Below are positions 54,698-64,000 of a stretch of DNA of 64,000 bases, in pieces. The DNA is taken from contig NZ_JAGGKP010000006.1 of assembly GCF_017873765.1 (NCBI RefSeq), positions 110,770 to 174,769 on the forward strand, given 5' to 3'. Each line of letters opens with the position of its first letter. Within the stretch, counting starts at the first letter, position 1. Source of the DNA: Paenibacillus sediminis. Its GTDB lineage: Bacteria > Bacillota > Bacilli > Paenibacillales > Paenibacillaceae. The notes beneath the pieces were generated by a model. That model saw nothing but the letters and a program-made list of their open reading frames with translations, was not told the DNA's origin and did no database searches. The position numbers were made by a program, and so were the translations under genes.

Positions 54698-56830
54698 TTA
54701 ATCTTGATCTTTCTGAGCAAGTGCCGCTTTAAGCAGATCACCTAAGTTTGAACCGATCGATTCTTGCTTCGCATATTGTTTCATCAATTTTTGTTGCTCA
54801 CGCTTGTTGACATGCTGCGAATCCTTATTCAATACTTCCGTAATTCCGCAAGTAATGCACTGAACGAACATCCCTGCTTTTCCTTCCTTCAGCTCCATTT
54901 TCTTATGGCACTGCGGACAGCGACGGTTAGACAGACGTTTCTCAGCAGAGCGGCGATAACCGCACTCCTGATTTGGACAAACGAGCATTTTGCCGCGCTT
55001 CGATTTTTTCTCGAGCAATCTCTCCCCGCAATCCGGACAATGACTGTTTGAGACATTGTGCGGCTTATACGAAGCGCTGCTCCCTTTTACGCCGGATACC
55101 AGCTCTTCAGCCATTTTCCGAATACCACGAATAAACGGCTCTGGACGACCTTCTCCGCGCGCAATTTTCTCCAGCTCTGCCTCCCATCTTGCGGTTAGCT
55201 GCGGAGTACGCAGTTCAGGTGAGACTAGCTCGATAAGCTGAATTCCTTTGCCCGTTGGAAGCAGCATATTTCCTTGCCGTTCAATCGTGTCTGAGCTGAC
55301 AAGCTTTTCAATAATATCTGCTCTTGTCGCCGGTGTACCTAGCCCGTGCTTCTCCATTTGACTAAGCAGAGCCGCTTCGGTATAACGTTTGGGAGGCATC
55401 GTTCGTCCACTGATTGCAGCAATCCGTTCAATCTTAACGGAATCCCCTTCATTCAGAACGGGAAGCGTTACGCCGCTTTCAGTCATATCCTCCGCGGAAT
55501 CATCATCCGATTCTTCCATTTGCTCTCCTTCATATACCGCTCGCCAGCCTTGATCCTTGACGGTTATTCCTTTCGCATGAAAGCTTTCGCCGTCCACACT
55601 TACGGTTACATTCACGGCGTCATACTTAGCAGCCGGATAGAACAAGCTGATAAATCGGCGCACGATAAGGTCATACAGCTTACGTTCCTCGGTGCTTAGC
55701 GCATTTAAAATGACCGTCTGTTCCGTCGGAATAATCGCATGGTGATCGGACACTTTGCTGTCGTCCACAATACGTTTTGTAATCGGAAGAGATTTACGAA
55801 GGAGCGGACGAATGGCAGCAGCATATGGCCCTACCGCTACACTTTCAAGCCGTTCCTTCAGCGTGCCCACCATGTCAGAGGTTAAGTAACGAGAATCTGT
55901 CCGGGGATATGTGACTAGCTTATGCTGCTCATATAGCCGCTGCAGAACATTGGACGTCTGCTTCGCAGAGAAGCCGAACCGTTTGTTGGCGTCACGCTGC
56001 AGTTCTGTTAAATCATAGGCGAGCGGATGGGGCACCACTTTCTCGCTCTTCTTCACTTTAACAATTTTGCCTAAGCGGCCTTCCAGCTTCTGACGCAATG
56101 ATTTAGCCTGTTCAGCATCAAATATACGAGAATCGTTGTTAGCGCCGCGCCATACTGCTTCAAAGCTGCCAAAGTTCCCGCGCAGCGTATAATATTCCTC
56201 TGATCTAAACTGCCGGATCTCATTCTCACGGTCCATAATCATGCCAAGCGTCGGTGTCTGCACCCGTCCTGCCGACAGCTGCGCATTATATTTCACAGTG
56301 AGCGCTCGCGTCACATTAAGCCCAATCATCCAGTCTGCTTCCGCACGGCAGCGAGCGGACTCGTACAGTCGGTTAAACTGTGAGCCTGGTCTGAGCGAAG
56401 CAAACCCTTCGCGAATCGCCTTATCCGTCTGTGACGAAATCCATAGCCGCTTAAACGGTTTGTTCCAGCGAAGCATTTGCATAATCCACCTTGCCAGCAG
56501 CTCCCCTTCTCTCGCCGCATCGGTTGCAATAATTAATTCATCGATGTCCTGGCGCTTCGCAAGCTGACTAATCGCTTTGAACTGATGATTCGTCTCGCGC
56601 AGCACTTTCAGCTTCATCTTTTCCGGTAAAATCGGTAAATCCTCTAACGACCAAGTCTGATATTTATGATCATAATCCTCAGGCTCAGCAAGTCCAACAA
56701 GATGACCTAGTGCCCAAGTAACAATGTATTTCGGTCCTTCAAAATAACTTTTATGCTTCTCACGGCTCCCCATGACGCGCGCAATTTCACGGGCGACAGA
56801 TGGTTTTTCCGCTAATACTAATGTCTTCAT
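54698..56830 (-). CDS. topB: DNA topoisomerase III
   Basis: A 710-residue type IA topoisomerase. The Toprim domain opens MKTLVLAEKPSVAREIARVM with EKP as the first acidic motif, and IIATDAAREGELLARWIM has the other. The active-site Tyr lies in KLVTYPRTDSRYL (about residue 310). The C-terminus has two zinc ribbons (CPDCGERLLEKKS...CPNQECGYR and CPQCHKKMELKE...CITCG), which is more than in B. subtilis TopB, though Paenibacillus forms often have them. It decatenates DNA. Confidence 0.95.
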   Translation of the reverse strand: MKTLVLAEKPSVAREIARVMGSREKHKSYFEGPKYIVTWALGHLVGLAEPEDYDHKYQTWSLEDLPILPEKMKLKVLRETNHQFKAISQLAKRQDIDELIIATDAAREGELLARWIMQMLRWNKPFKRLWISSQTDKAIREGFASLRPGSQFNRLYESARCRAEADWMIGLNVTRALTVKYNAQLSAGRVQTPTLGMIMDRENEIRQFRSEEYYTLRGNFGSFEAVWRGANNDSRIFDAEQAKSLRQKLEGRLGKIVKVKKSEKVVPHPLAYDLTELQRDANKRFGFSAKQTSNVLQRLYEQHKLVTYPRTDSRYLTSDMVGTLKERLESVAVGPYAAAIRPLLRKSLPITKRIVDDSKVSDHHAIIPTEQTVILNALSTEERKLYDLIVRRFISLFYPAAKYDAVNVTVSVDGESFHAKGITVKDQGWRAVYEGEQMEESDDDSAEDMTESGVTLPVLNEGDSVKIERIAAISGRTMPPKRYTEAALLSQMEKHGLGTPATRADIIEKLVSSDTIERQGNMLLPTGKGIQLIELVSPELRTPQLTARWEAELEKIARGEGRPEPFIRGIRKMAEELVSGVKGSSASYKPHNVSNSHCPDCGERLLEKKSKRGKMLVCPNQECGYRRSAEKRLSNRRCPQCHKKMELKEGKAGMFVQCITCGITEVLNKDSQHVNKREQQKLMKQYAKQESIGSNLGDLLKAALAQKDQD

Positions 56831-56847
56831 CCTTTACTCCTTCTCTT

Positions 56848-57585
56848 TCATCGTACCGTCAGACAAGCCTCGAAATAATGATTTCCGTCTTGTCCTTCCC
56901 CGCGGAAATAAATCCGTCCTTCGTGCATCTCTGAGCGAAGCACAATAATCTCATCATCGAGACGCGCTTCATGCACATAAGTAATTTGAAATCTTGCAGC
57001 TTCTAGATTTATAAGTTCGTCAGCTGTCAATGCATCATAACATAGATCTGCATAGCGGGCATTGTTAAGATGTCCGTTAATATCGATGCCGCTGTATTTT
57101 ACAGTCATTGAATAAGCAGGGCGCAGTTCCAATTCTTCTGGAATTGCTACCTTTTCGGGTGGTTCTCCTAAAGACTTCTCTGTATTGTAAGGAACTTCTT
57201 GCTGTAATGCTGAGGGGCGAACGATTCTGCGTTTTTCAATATCAACCAGCACCCAAATCGACCGAGCCTTCGCCGTCTCCTGCTGCTGTTCATCAAGCAT
57301 CAAATAATCGCGCTGCCACATGGCACCTTTCGATCCCTTGCTCCACGTCTCTACACTCACATGCTCGAACACTTTCGGAATCCGGTGTAATTCCAAGTCT
57401 AACGTAATCAACATCCATCCAAGACCAAGCTCTATCATATGATCCCGTGTGACGCCGAGCTGTTCCATATCCCGGTCGGAAGCTCTTTGGAACACCTCAA
57501 GATGTTTAGACAAGCAAAAATCCGCTTTAAAATCGACATCCTCTGATTCAATATGATGCTTTTCTGTCCATATGTTGCTGCTCAT
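56848..57585 (-). CDS. Acyl-ACP thioesterase
   Basis: A 245-residue protein of the FatA/FatB-like family with two hotdog folds. DFKADFCLSKHLEVFQRASD begins the first; MLITLDLELHRIPKVFEHVS follows; SGIDINGHLNNARYADLCYD is the second-domain signature with the conserved Asn-x-His. Members release fatty acids from ACP. The ATG at 57,585 follows AGGAG at 9 bp. Confidence 0.85.
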   Translation of the reverse strand: MSSNIWTEKHHIESEDVDFKADFCLSKHLEVFQRASDRDMEQLGVTRDHMIELGLGWMLITLDLELHRIPKVFEHVSVETWSKGSKGAMWQRDYLMLDEQQQETAKARSIWVLVDIEKRRIVRPSALQQEVPYNTEKSLGEPPEKVAIPEELELRPAYSMTVKYSGIDINGHLNNARYADLCYDALTADELINLEAARFQITYVHEARLDDEIIVLRSEMHEGRIYFRGEGQDGNHYFEACLTVR

Positions 57586-57638
57586 CTTCCCCAACTCCTA
57601 TGAGATTGACTCTACTTTATCTAAATTAAATTCTGATT

Positions 57639-58859
57639 CTAGCTTTCACTAACGGAAACAGGGCCTTTGCTCTTCCGCTTTATCCAGTAAAATGCCAGTA
57701 CACTCGCGCAGAAAGCAACAACCGCCGCTAATCTAAAACCGACAGCAAGGCCCCACTGGTTGCTGACCCATCCGGCTGCGAATGGGCCTATAAACATCCC
57801 GACCGCGTACACCGCCTGATAAAACCCCATTGCTGTTGCTCTCTTCTCCGGTTCAATATGTTCAACCGATTTGCCAAGCAGAAGCGGAAAAATAAGTCCC
57901 TGGAATAGACCATTAAAAATCTGGGTAATACAAAGCCATAAGAAACTGTGGGCCGCAGGAATAAAAAATGTGAAAACTGCGCTTCCCATATACCCAAGCA
58001 CAATCGTAGCCCGTTCGCCAAAACGCTGCACAAAATATTTGCCTGCGAACAATGTCGTCAGCGCATGCGGCACCATAAACGACAGGGTAAGCCATGCAAG
58101 GTCGTTTTTACTAGCCCCGAGGGCAATGGCCTGATTCGGCGTATATCCGAACATCGTAATAAACAAAATACAGTGTGCCAGAATGGACAAAAATGACACC
58201 TTAAACAACATCGGTTCGCGCATAACCGGGACCAAGTCTTTAAGCTTCATCGCTGCCCTTGTACTTTCTTGCCTATCCTTCATATAAAAAGAAAGCACCA
58301 GCGCGATCACCGAAATGATACCACCCAGCATAAAAGGTACTTTCCAGTTCCATGTATCGACCAAATAACCGCTGATCATCATGCTCGTAAGCTGAGCGAT
58401 GACAGTCGTAAACTGCATGACACTCATCGCCTTTGTGACTTCCTCCTGAGCAAAATAACCAGAGTAGGCTACAGTAAATACGACCCACGTTGAAGCGGCA
58501 ATGCCTGCTAACGCTCTGGCAAAGAGCGCCCAGCCTAGCTGATCCGTCAGCGCAAATGCAAATCCGCTAACCCCGCTTGATATAATGCCGAGCATAATGA
58601 ACGGGCGGCGTCTATTTAAGAAATCAGACCAAATGCCAAGCGGAAGCCTAAATATAATTTGCATTAAGCCGTACACCCCAAGCACCATACCAAGGAAGGT
58701 ATAGGAAGCTCCTAAATGCTCAATATACGGCGACAGTATCGGAACGTAAATATACGTTGAGAACCAATAAAGAAATACGACAACAATAAATAATGCCTTC
58801 TGGCGGCTGTTTGAGTCGCTATTCGCTTCTGTCTCCACTTTCGCTGTTGTTGTCTCCAT
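57639..58859 (-). CDS. MFS transporter
   Basis: About 406 residues with twelve hydrophobic segments. YIEHLGASYTFLGMVLGVYG and GIWSDFLNRRRPFIMLGII (motif A between helices two and three) define MFS; the middle loop is KDRQESTRAAMKLKDLVPVM. The substrate cannot be told. I choose ATG 58,859 (METTT) because AGGTG lies 5 bp upstream. It is divergent from the SgrR-type regulator. Confidence 0.85.
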   Translation of the reverse strand: METTTAKVETEANSDSNSRQKALFIVVVFLYWFSTYIYVPILSPYIEHLGASYTFLGMVLGVYGLMQIIFRLPLGIWSDFLNRRRPFIMLGIISSGVSGFAFALTDQLGWALFARALAGIAASTWVVFTVAYSGYFAQEEVTKAMSVMQFTTVIAQLTSMMISGYLVDTWNWKVPFMLGGIISVIALVLSFYMKDRQESTRAAMKLKDLVPVMREPMLFKVSFLSILAHCILFITMFGYTPNQAIALGASKNDLAWLTLSFMVPHALTTLFAGKYFVQRFGERATIVLGYMGSAVFTFFIPAAHSFLWLCITQIFNGLFQGLIFPLLLGKSVEHIEPEKRATAMGFYQAVYAVGMFIGPFAAGWVSNQWGLAVGFRLAAVVAFCASVLAFYWIKRKSKGPVSVSES

Positions 58860-59066
58860 GACGCACCTGCCCAACATTCATATTTTATCCTATATAAGTT
58901 AGAAAGACGAACTCACTACATTCGATCATACTCCTCTCCCCTAATACTGCCAAGAAAAGAATATGCCTAGAACTTGGGTCCTCTTTATTCTCTATCCTGC
59001 GAGCAAATAAAATGTGTTACATTGAAGATAACAATCTACTGACTTTATGTGTTAGGGGAGCAAGAG

Positions 59067-60890
59067 ATGCGGCTCGTACAAGATTACCTTCAGTTAAGAA
59101 AGTCATTTCCCACTCAAATAGAGAGATATCCATTTCACGTAACGATGGATGAAATCGCAAATTCGCTCTATTGCACACCGAAGAACGCCAAAATTATTAT
59201 TCATAAACTAATCGATCTCGGATGGGTGCAGTTTGTTTCTGGCCGGGGCAGAGGCCATACTTCTCAATTGACCTTCCTTGCGGATGCAGCAGAAATATTG
59301 GAGCGCGAGGCTGAAGCGTTTGTACATAAGGGAGAAATTGAAGCGGCTTTTGAGCTTATTAAACAGTTCGGAGACGGAATATATGACCAGAATCGGTTTA
59401 TGAGCTTTATGTCAGCTTACTTCGGGTATCAGGTGAACAATGAAGATTATCAATACGTTGAATCGCTCAGACTGCCGGTATACCGCCCTATTCATACGCT
59501 TGATCCCGTTCATTCCTATTATTCGCTGGACAATCACATGATTAAGCAAGTGTTTAACACATTAATCGATTATGACTATGATCATCAACAGTTTATCGGT
59601 GCACTCGCCCATGATTGGATTAGCAACGAACAAGCGACACAGTGGATTTTTTATTTGCGAAAAGGAGTGCAGTTCCACCATGGCAGAGAATTAATCGCGG
59701 ATGACGTAAAGTTCAGCTTGGAGAGGCTAAGTCATTCTCCCCAGAGCTGGCTCGCCCAAGATGTTCAGTCCATCTCGATCTTGTCCAGATACACGGTCCA
59801 GATTGATTTGCATAAACCAAACCATCTGCTCCTTCTATATTTAAGCTATTCACCTGCATCCATCGTCCCGCAAGATGTATACGAGGAAATACACAGTGCC
59901 AGCCAAGCAGAATCACAATCTAGATTGCCCGTCGGTTCGGGACCTTATCGGGTCGTCAAATATACGAACGAAATTTGCATCATCGAGGCGTTTGATCGTT
60001 ATTATCAGAGCAGAGCATTCATCGACCACATTGAAATCATTGTCATTCCGGAAGCCGCTGAACCTTTCGTTATGGGATCTGCCAGCGATGTTTTACTTGT
60101 CCATACCGGCGAAGCAGATCAAGCTCCCGATTCCCGCTGGAATGAGGACGAGATGATATCCGGATGTAATGTGCTAACAATCAATATGAATAAACCTGGA
60201 ATTGTTCAAAATATTCAGTTTCGCAGAGCACTTAATTATCTCATTAACAGACAGCAGCTTATTGATGAGCTTGGAGAGCCGAGACTTTCACCTGCTGACG
60301 GTTTTGGATTCCCGAATATTTCGAATAAATCTGTACCATCAGATCCTAAGTGGACTTATGAATATGCTCTAGAAGAGCTTCGAAAATCCGCTTATCAAGG
60401 AGAAGTTCTTACGCTTGTCACATACCCTCGTCATGCTCAGGATGCATGGTGGCTGCAGCGTGAGTACGCAAAGCACGGAATATCAATTGACGTCAACATC
60501 GTTTCATGGAGAGACCTGCTCATGCCTGAAGTGAAGGAACAAGCGGACATGATTCTATTTGAAATTGCGCTTAGCGAAGGCTTGATCCGATTCATTGAAT
60601 CATACAAGTCAACGTACAGTTTTATAAATAATCATTTGCATCCAAGTCTTAAGTCTTCTATAGACGATCTATTAAAGAAGGTTACAACGGAGCCACTTCA
60701 AGAAAAACAATATCAATATCTTCAAACTATTGAAAACGAATTAAAAGATCAATCTGCCATTATTTTCTTAGTCAATAAAAGTGTCAGTGTGACAGCTCAC
60801 CCAGTATTACAGGGATTAAAAGTGAATGCGAAAGGGTGGGTGGATTTCAAAGATATATGGTTCAAACATGAGAGTTTAATGGGTAAATAG
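59067..60890 (+). CDS. SgrR-type regulator with a solute-binding domain
   Basis: A 607-residue protein. Residues 5-110 form the SgrR-type winged-helix domain (FHVTMDEIANSLYCTPKNAK, IIHKLIDLGWVQFVSGRGRG). The rest is a family 5 extracellular-type solute-binding domain (ALAHDWISNEQATQWIFYLR, KGVQFHHGRELIADDVKFSL) with no signal peptide, so it binds a ligand in the cytoplasm. SgrR relatives control transporters. The ATG at 59,067 follows AGGGGAG. It lies between two MFS genes, and likely controls the one at 61,015. Confidence 0.85.
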   Translation: MRLVQDYLQLRKSFPTQIERYPFHVTMDEIANSLYCTPKNAKIIIHKLIDLGWVQFVSGRGRGHTSQLTFLADAAEILEREAEAFVHKGEIEAAFELIKQFGDGIYDQNRFMSFMSAYFGYQVNNEDYQYVESLRLPVYRPIHTLDPVHSYYSLDNHMIKQVFNTLIDYDYDHQQFIGALAHDWISNEQATQWIFYLRKGVQFHHGRELIADDVKFSLERLSHSPQSWLAQDVQSISILSRYTVQIDLHKPNHLLLLYLSYSPASIVPQDVYEEIHSASQAESQSRLPVGSGPYRVVKYTNEICIIEAFDRYYQSRAFIDHIEIIVIPEAAEPFVMGSASDVLLVHTGEADQAPDSRWNEDEMISGCNVLTINMNKPGIVQNIQFRRALNYLINRQQLIDELGEPRLSPADGFGFPNISNKSVPSDPKWTYEYALEELRKSAYQGEVLTLVTYPRHAQDAWWLQREYAKHGISIDVNIVSWRDLLMPEVKEQADMILFEIALSEGLIRFIESYKSTYSFINNHLHPSLKSSIDDLLKKVTTEPLQEKQYQYLQTIENELKDQSAIIFLVNKSVSVTAHPVLQGLKVNAKGWVDFKDIWFKHESLMGK

Positions 60891-61014
60891 ATAGCTTACT
60901 GCTGTTATTCTAAAAGTGGAAATTGTCGTATTCATGTTTGCCATTTTTATATGACGTGCCCCCGGCTAAAATGAGAGCAAATCTAATCTTATTTAGTTTA
61001 AGGGGGCTTTTCAA

Positions 61015-62229
61015 TTGTCTATAGCAGAGCGTCAAATTTCCTTGTGGAGAAGTAGACCCTTCACCTTACTTTTAAGCAGTGTGCTGTTACTTACCGTCGG
61101 TAACAAGATGTATGAAATTGTATTGCCGTTAATGATGTACGATATTACCCATTCCTCTGTATCCGTGGCATCGATGCGAACGGCAGAGCTTTTGCCTAAC
61201 TTTTTATTTGCTGTCCTTATCGGAGTCCTCGTTGATCGGGTGAATAAGAAAAAATGGGTCATGTGGATGGTTGGTTCTCAGGCGCTGTTACTTTTTATTT
61301 TCGGGTATCTTTTTCAAATGAACATCCATATTCTTATAGTCTATTATGCGTTAGGGTTCTTATTGATGACGTTCAATTACGGATTTTTCAATGCTCAGGT
61401 CAGTATGGTCAAACTTAGCGTTGCTCCATCGCAGCTGACTTCAGCAAATGCTAAATTTGCATTTATGGATACGTTAATTAGTATTATGGGTCCGGCGTTT
61501 TCAGGCATTCTTCTCTTATTCACGAATATGGCATATGGAATTTGGACGACGGCTGGTTGCTATATTCTATCCCTCATTATTTTGAATCGCCTGCCCTTTG
61601 AATCGGAGCGTCCCGCGCATGGCAATGAAACGAGTTTTGTGCAGGCTTTTCGGGAAGGGTTCGTTCATTTCTTTTCACAAAAATTGCTGCTGCTCGTAAC
61701 CGTCTTCGTTATGCTGTTTAACTGTACAACGACGGTAGTCGGCACCACCATCATTTTCTTGGCTAAAGACGTACTGCATCTTCAGTCCTCAATGCTTGCC
61801 GCTATTTTATCCATGACTGGTCTTGGCGGTTTACTTGGAAGTCTGCTGATTAGCAAACTTAGAAGCCGATTAGGTCTTGGAAAAATATTTGGCCTTTCAA
61901 CACTACTATGCGGACTGTCTTATGCGCTCTTCTTTCTCACTCATAATCTAGCAACCTTCATATTCGCATTGTTCATGTACGGACTAGCGGGTGCTCTATA
62001 TAATATTTCCGTCTATACGTTCCGCCAAGAGCAGTCCCCTGCACGGCTAATGGGACGAATCGCTGGAATTACAGGAATGCTGTTTAGAACCGGGATGCCG
62101 ATTGCCGTGTTTGCTTCGGGATGGATCGTTTTATGGTGGGGCACGTATTCTATCTTTCTGATATCCGCGGTATTCAATATTACTCTCTTCGGCATATACA
62201 TGTTCACTCGGCTGTGGAAGATATCTTAA
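61015..62229 (+). CDS. MFS transporter (MFS_3/enterobactin-exporter-like)
   Basis: A 404-residue protein with twelve hydrophobic segments. The short charged loop GVLVDRVNKKKWVMWM is motif A. ISIMGPAFSGILLLFTNMAY and YNISVYTFRQEQSPARLMGR resemble macrolide/siderophore-exporter-type members. It starts at TTG after AAGGGGG. It follows the SgrR-type gene in the same direction, and such pairs occur for sugar or peptide efflux. Confidence 0.85.
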   Translation: MSIAERQISLWRSRPFTLLLSSVLLLTVGNKMYEIVLPLMMYDITHSSVSVASMRTAELLPNFLFAVLIGVLVDRVNKKKWVMWMVGSQALLLFIFGYLFQMNIHILIVYYALGFLLMTFNYGFFNAQVSMVKLSVAPSQLTSANAKFAFMDTLISIMGPAFSGILLLFTNMAYGIWTTAGCYILSLIILNRLPFESERPAHGNETSFVQAFREGFVHFFSQKLLLLVTVFVMLFNCTTTVVGTTIIFLAKDVLHLQSSMLAAILSMTGLGGLLGSLLISKLRSRLGLGKIFGLSTLLCGLSYALFFLTHNLATFIFALFMYGLAGALYNISVYTFRQEQSPARLMGRIAGITGMLFRTGMPIAVFASGWIVLWWGTYSIFLISAVFNITLFGIYMFTRLWKIS

Positions 62230-62234
62230 AACAG

Positions 62235-62275
62235 AAAAGGCTACTGTTGAAATTAACTCAACGGCGGCCTTCTTT
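62235..62275 (+). terminator. Terminator of the SgrR/MFS group
   Basis: AAGGC and GCCTT pair outside GTTGA and TCAAC; the plus strand continues CTTTTATTT. Confidence 0.75.
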
Positions 62276-62278
62276 TAT

Positions 62279-62293
62279 TTATAATTATTTTTA
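62279..62293. promoter_or_regulatory. PerR-like box upstream of katA
   Basis: TTATAATTATTTTTA matches the PerR consensus TTATAATnATTATAA at 12 of 14 fixed positions. It lies 78 bp before the katA start, where PerR represses catalase in Bacillus. Confidence 0.6.
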
Positions 62294-62370
62294 AAAAGGA
62301 TTGATTATTTGTTTGTAAATCGTTATCTTGTAAATATAGTAATAAAATCCATTTTTAAGAGGTGATGTAT

Positions 62371-63828
62371 TTGAGTACAAATAACAAAACTCTTACTACA
62401 AGCTGGGGTGCTCCCGTTGGGGATAACCAGAACTCCATGACAGCCGGTTCACGTGGTCCAACACTTATACAGGATGTCCACCTACTTGAAAAATTAGCCC
62501 ATTTCAACAGAGAACGCGTACCTGAGCGTGTCGTTCATGCTAAAGGGGCAGGTGCACACGGCTATTTCGAAGTAACCAATGACCTCACCGGGTTTACAAA
62601 AGCTAAATTTCTATCAGAAGTAGGTAAGCGCACTCCACTCTTCATTCGGTTTTCTACCGTTGCCGGTGAACTAGGTTCGGCCGATACGGTACGCGATCCT
62701 CGTGGTTTCGCTGTGAAATTTTATACAGAGGAAGGCAACTATGACCTTGTCGGCAACAACACCCCTGTTTTCTTCATTCGTGATGCCATTAAATTCCCTG
62801 ACTTCATCCATACTCAAAAACGTCACCCGCAAACGCACTTGAAAAATCCTAACGCTGTGTGGGATTTCTGGTCCTTGTCTCCTGAATCTTTACATCAAGT
62901 AACAATCCTTATGTCTGACCGCGGAATTCCTGCAACCTTTAGACATATGAATGGTTACGGAAGCCACACATTCAAATGGGTGAATGCGGAAGGTCAAGCC
63001 GTATGGGTGAAATACCACTTCAAAACAGAACAAGGTATTAAGAACCTTGATGTCAACCTTGCTGCTAAGCTAGCAGGTGAAAATCCAGATTATCATACAG
63101 AGGACTTGTTTAATGCTATAGAAAACAGCGACTTCCCTGCGTGGAAACTGTACGTTCAAATTATGCCGCTTGAAGATGCGAATACGTATCGTTTTGATCC
63201 GTTCGATGTCACGAAAGTATGGTCGCAGAAAGACTATCCATTAATTGAAGTAGGCCGTATGGTACTAAATCGAAACCCTCAAAATTATTTTGCTGAAGTT
63301 GAACAGGCAACATTCTCTCCTGGATCATTTGTGCCTGGTATTGAAGCTTCTCCAGATAAAATGCTGCAAGGCCGACTGTTCGCATACTCGGACGCTCATC
63401 GTTATCGCGTCGGCGCCAACCACAATACGTTGCCAATCAACCGTCCACAAGCAGAGGTACATCATTATCAGCGTGATGGACAAATGCGAGCCGATAACAA
63501 TGGAGGCGGTTCTGTTTATTACGAACCAAACAGCTTGGGTGGACCAACAGAATCACCTCAGAATAAGCCGCTTCCTTTCGAGGTATCTGGTGAAGCTAAT
63601 AGTGTAGGATATGATCATGACGATCATTATACTCAGCCTGGTGACTTGTATCGTCTATTAAGCGAAGAAGAACGTGAACGTCTGGTTGAGAACATCGTCA
63701 GTTCGATGAAGCCTGTTGAGAAGGACGAAATTAAACATCGTCAAATTGGACATTGGTATAAAGCAGATCCAGAGTTTGGGCAGCGTATTGCAGAAGGTCT
63801 TGGTTTATCAGTACCGCAAGGGGTATAA
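62371..63828 (+). CDS. katA: Vegetative catalase KatA
   Basis: A 485-residue haem catalase that degrades hydrogen peroxide. [20 protein letters not shown] starts as in B. subtilis Kat[17 protein letters not shown] has the active-site His; [20 protein letters not shown] and the haem-ligand Tyr region [17 protein letters not shown] follow. I start at TTG 62,371 after AGAGGTGAT; the earlier GTG/ATG lie inside that site. It has a PerR-like box. Confidence 0.96.
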   Translation: MSTNNKTLTTSWGAPVGDNQNSMTAGSRGPTLIQDVHLLEKLAHFNRERVPERVVHAKGAGAHGYFEVTNDLTGFTKAKFLSEVGKRTPLFIRFSTVAGELGSADTVRDPRGFAVKFYTEEGNYDLVGNNTPVFFIRDAIKFPDFIHTQKRHPQTHLKNPNAVWDFWSLSPESLHQVTILMSDRGIPATFRHMNGYGSHTFKWVNAEGQAVWVKYHFKTEQGIKNLDVNLAAKLAGENPDYHTEDLFNAIENSDFPAWKLYVQIMPLEDANTYRFDPFDVTKVWSQKDYPLIEVGRMVLNRNPQNYFAEVEQATFSPGSFVPGIEASPDKMLQGRLFAYSDAHRYRVGANHNTLPINRPQAEVHHYQRDGQMRADNNGGGSVYYEPNSLGGPTESPQNKPLPFEVSGEANSVGYDHDDHYTQPGDLYRLLSEEERERLVENIVSSMKPVEKDEIKHRQIGHWYKADPEFGQRIAEGLGLSVPQGV

Positions 63829-63867
63829 GTAATCAAATTGTCGTATCATAAATATTGCAAATGCAAC

Positions 63868-63906
63868 AAAAAAACCACTGCCGATATTCATCAACAGTGG
63901 TTTTTT
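63868..63906. terminator. Bidirectional terminator between katA and the rRNA operon
   Basis: AAAACCACTG and CAGTGGTTTT pair around CCGATATTCATCAA; T-runs follow on both strands. It stops katA and, on the other strand, the 5S end of the rRNA operon. Confidence 0.9.
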
Positions 63907-64000
63907 GCTTGGCAACGTCCTACTCTCCCAGGACCCTTCGGTCCAAGTACCATCGGCGCTGGAGGGCTTAACGGTCGTGTTCGGTATGGGTACGCGTGGA
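63907..64000 (-). rRNA. rrf: 5S ribosomal RNA, 3' part
   Basis: On the minus strand: CCATACCGAACACG, GTTAAGCCCTCCAGCGCC, GGTACTTGGACC and GAGAGTAGGACGTTGCCAAG are 5S rRNA sequence to the usual 3' end. The 5' part lies beyond position 64,000. An rRNA operon therefore comes in from the right on the minus strand. Confidence 0.95.

Noticed and set aside
62362..62370. Earlier GTG/ATG starts for katA
   Set aside because: They lie within the ribosome binding site; the TTG start gives the KatA N-terminus seen in Bacillus.
1..64000. CRISPR arrays and tRNA genes
   Set aside because: No array of regularly spaced 23-40-bp repeats with unique spacers and no tRNA cloverleaf was found by reading; the heptamer and 12-bp arrays are tandem repeats without spacers.

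Overview
The window reads as a chromosomal segment of a spore-forming Firmicute, most likely Paenibacillaceae. Supporting signs are a Tlp spore protein, a complete purE-K-B-C-S-Q-L-F-M-N-H-D operon behind a guanine riboswitch and PurR-type boxes, a Bacillus-type KatA catalase with a PerR-like box, an MhqO/MhqD pair, and strong GGAGG ribosome binding sites with TTG and GTG starts. Assignments rest on reading motifs by eye; no database search was run.

Positions 1 to about 19,230 form an AT-rich accessory region. It is bounded on the right by the intact 3' end of rlmCD (23S rRNA uracil-C5 methyltransferase) and on the left by a second copy of that 3' end at 36-95. A third, more diverged copy at 12,879-12,935 still has its own terminator. 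This is the footprint expected of two integrative elements stacked at an rlmCD (rumA) attachment site, now without a visible recombinase. The left block (about 100-12,900) holds two DUF445 membrane proteins, a coiled-coil/zinc protein, an intact DUF262-DUF1524 (GmrSD-like) gene beside a broken PD-(D/E)XK-like nuclease gene, a DUF1643 gene, a 5'-truncated DNA methyltransferase, the 3' remnant of hsdR, a ydbC-like gene killed at codon 3, a broken DUF2199 gene, and a barstar-like immunity gene. The right block (about 12,940-19,230) holds a HEPN-motif protein, a second HEPN fragment cut by a complete IS256-family element, and a LysE/MFS exporter operon facing an XRE-cupin regulator across a palindrome-rich promoter region.

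From 19,232 to 39,300 lies ordinary core sequence: rlmCD, diacylglycerol kinase, a CbiX-type chelatase, a YerC-type TrpR-family regulator, CorA, a Pit phosphate transporter with its DUF47 partner, a YerB-type lipoprotein, a DODA-type dioxygenase, hydrolases, an attenuator-like leader RNA before a secreted coiled-coil protein, ilvA, mhqD-mhqO, a DHA2/HlyD efflux pair and a flavodoxin-type protein.

The twelve-gene purine operon (52,861 down to 39,339) carries out the whole route from PRPP to IMP. It ends at a strong terminator. An unusual 355-bp gap with three classes of repeat, including eleven heptamer units, separates purF from purM.

From 53,200 to the end come a universal stress protein, a DUF1294 protein, tlp with a small unrecorded-looking neighbour ORF, topB, an acyl-ACP thioesterase, an MFS transporter, an SgrR-type regulator with a second MFS transporter, katA, and the 3' part of a 5S rRNA gene on the minus strand.
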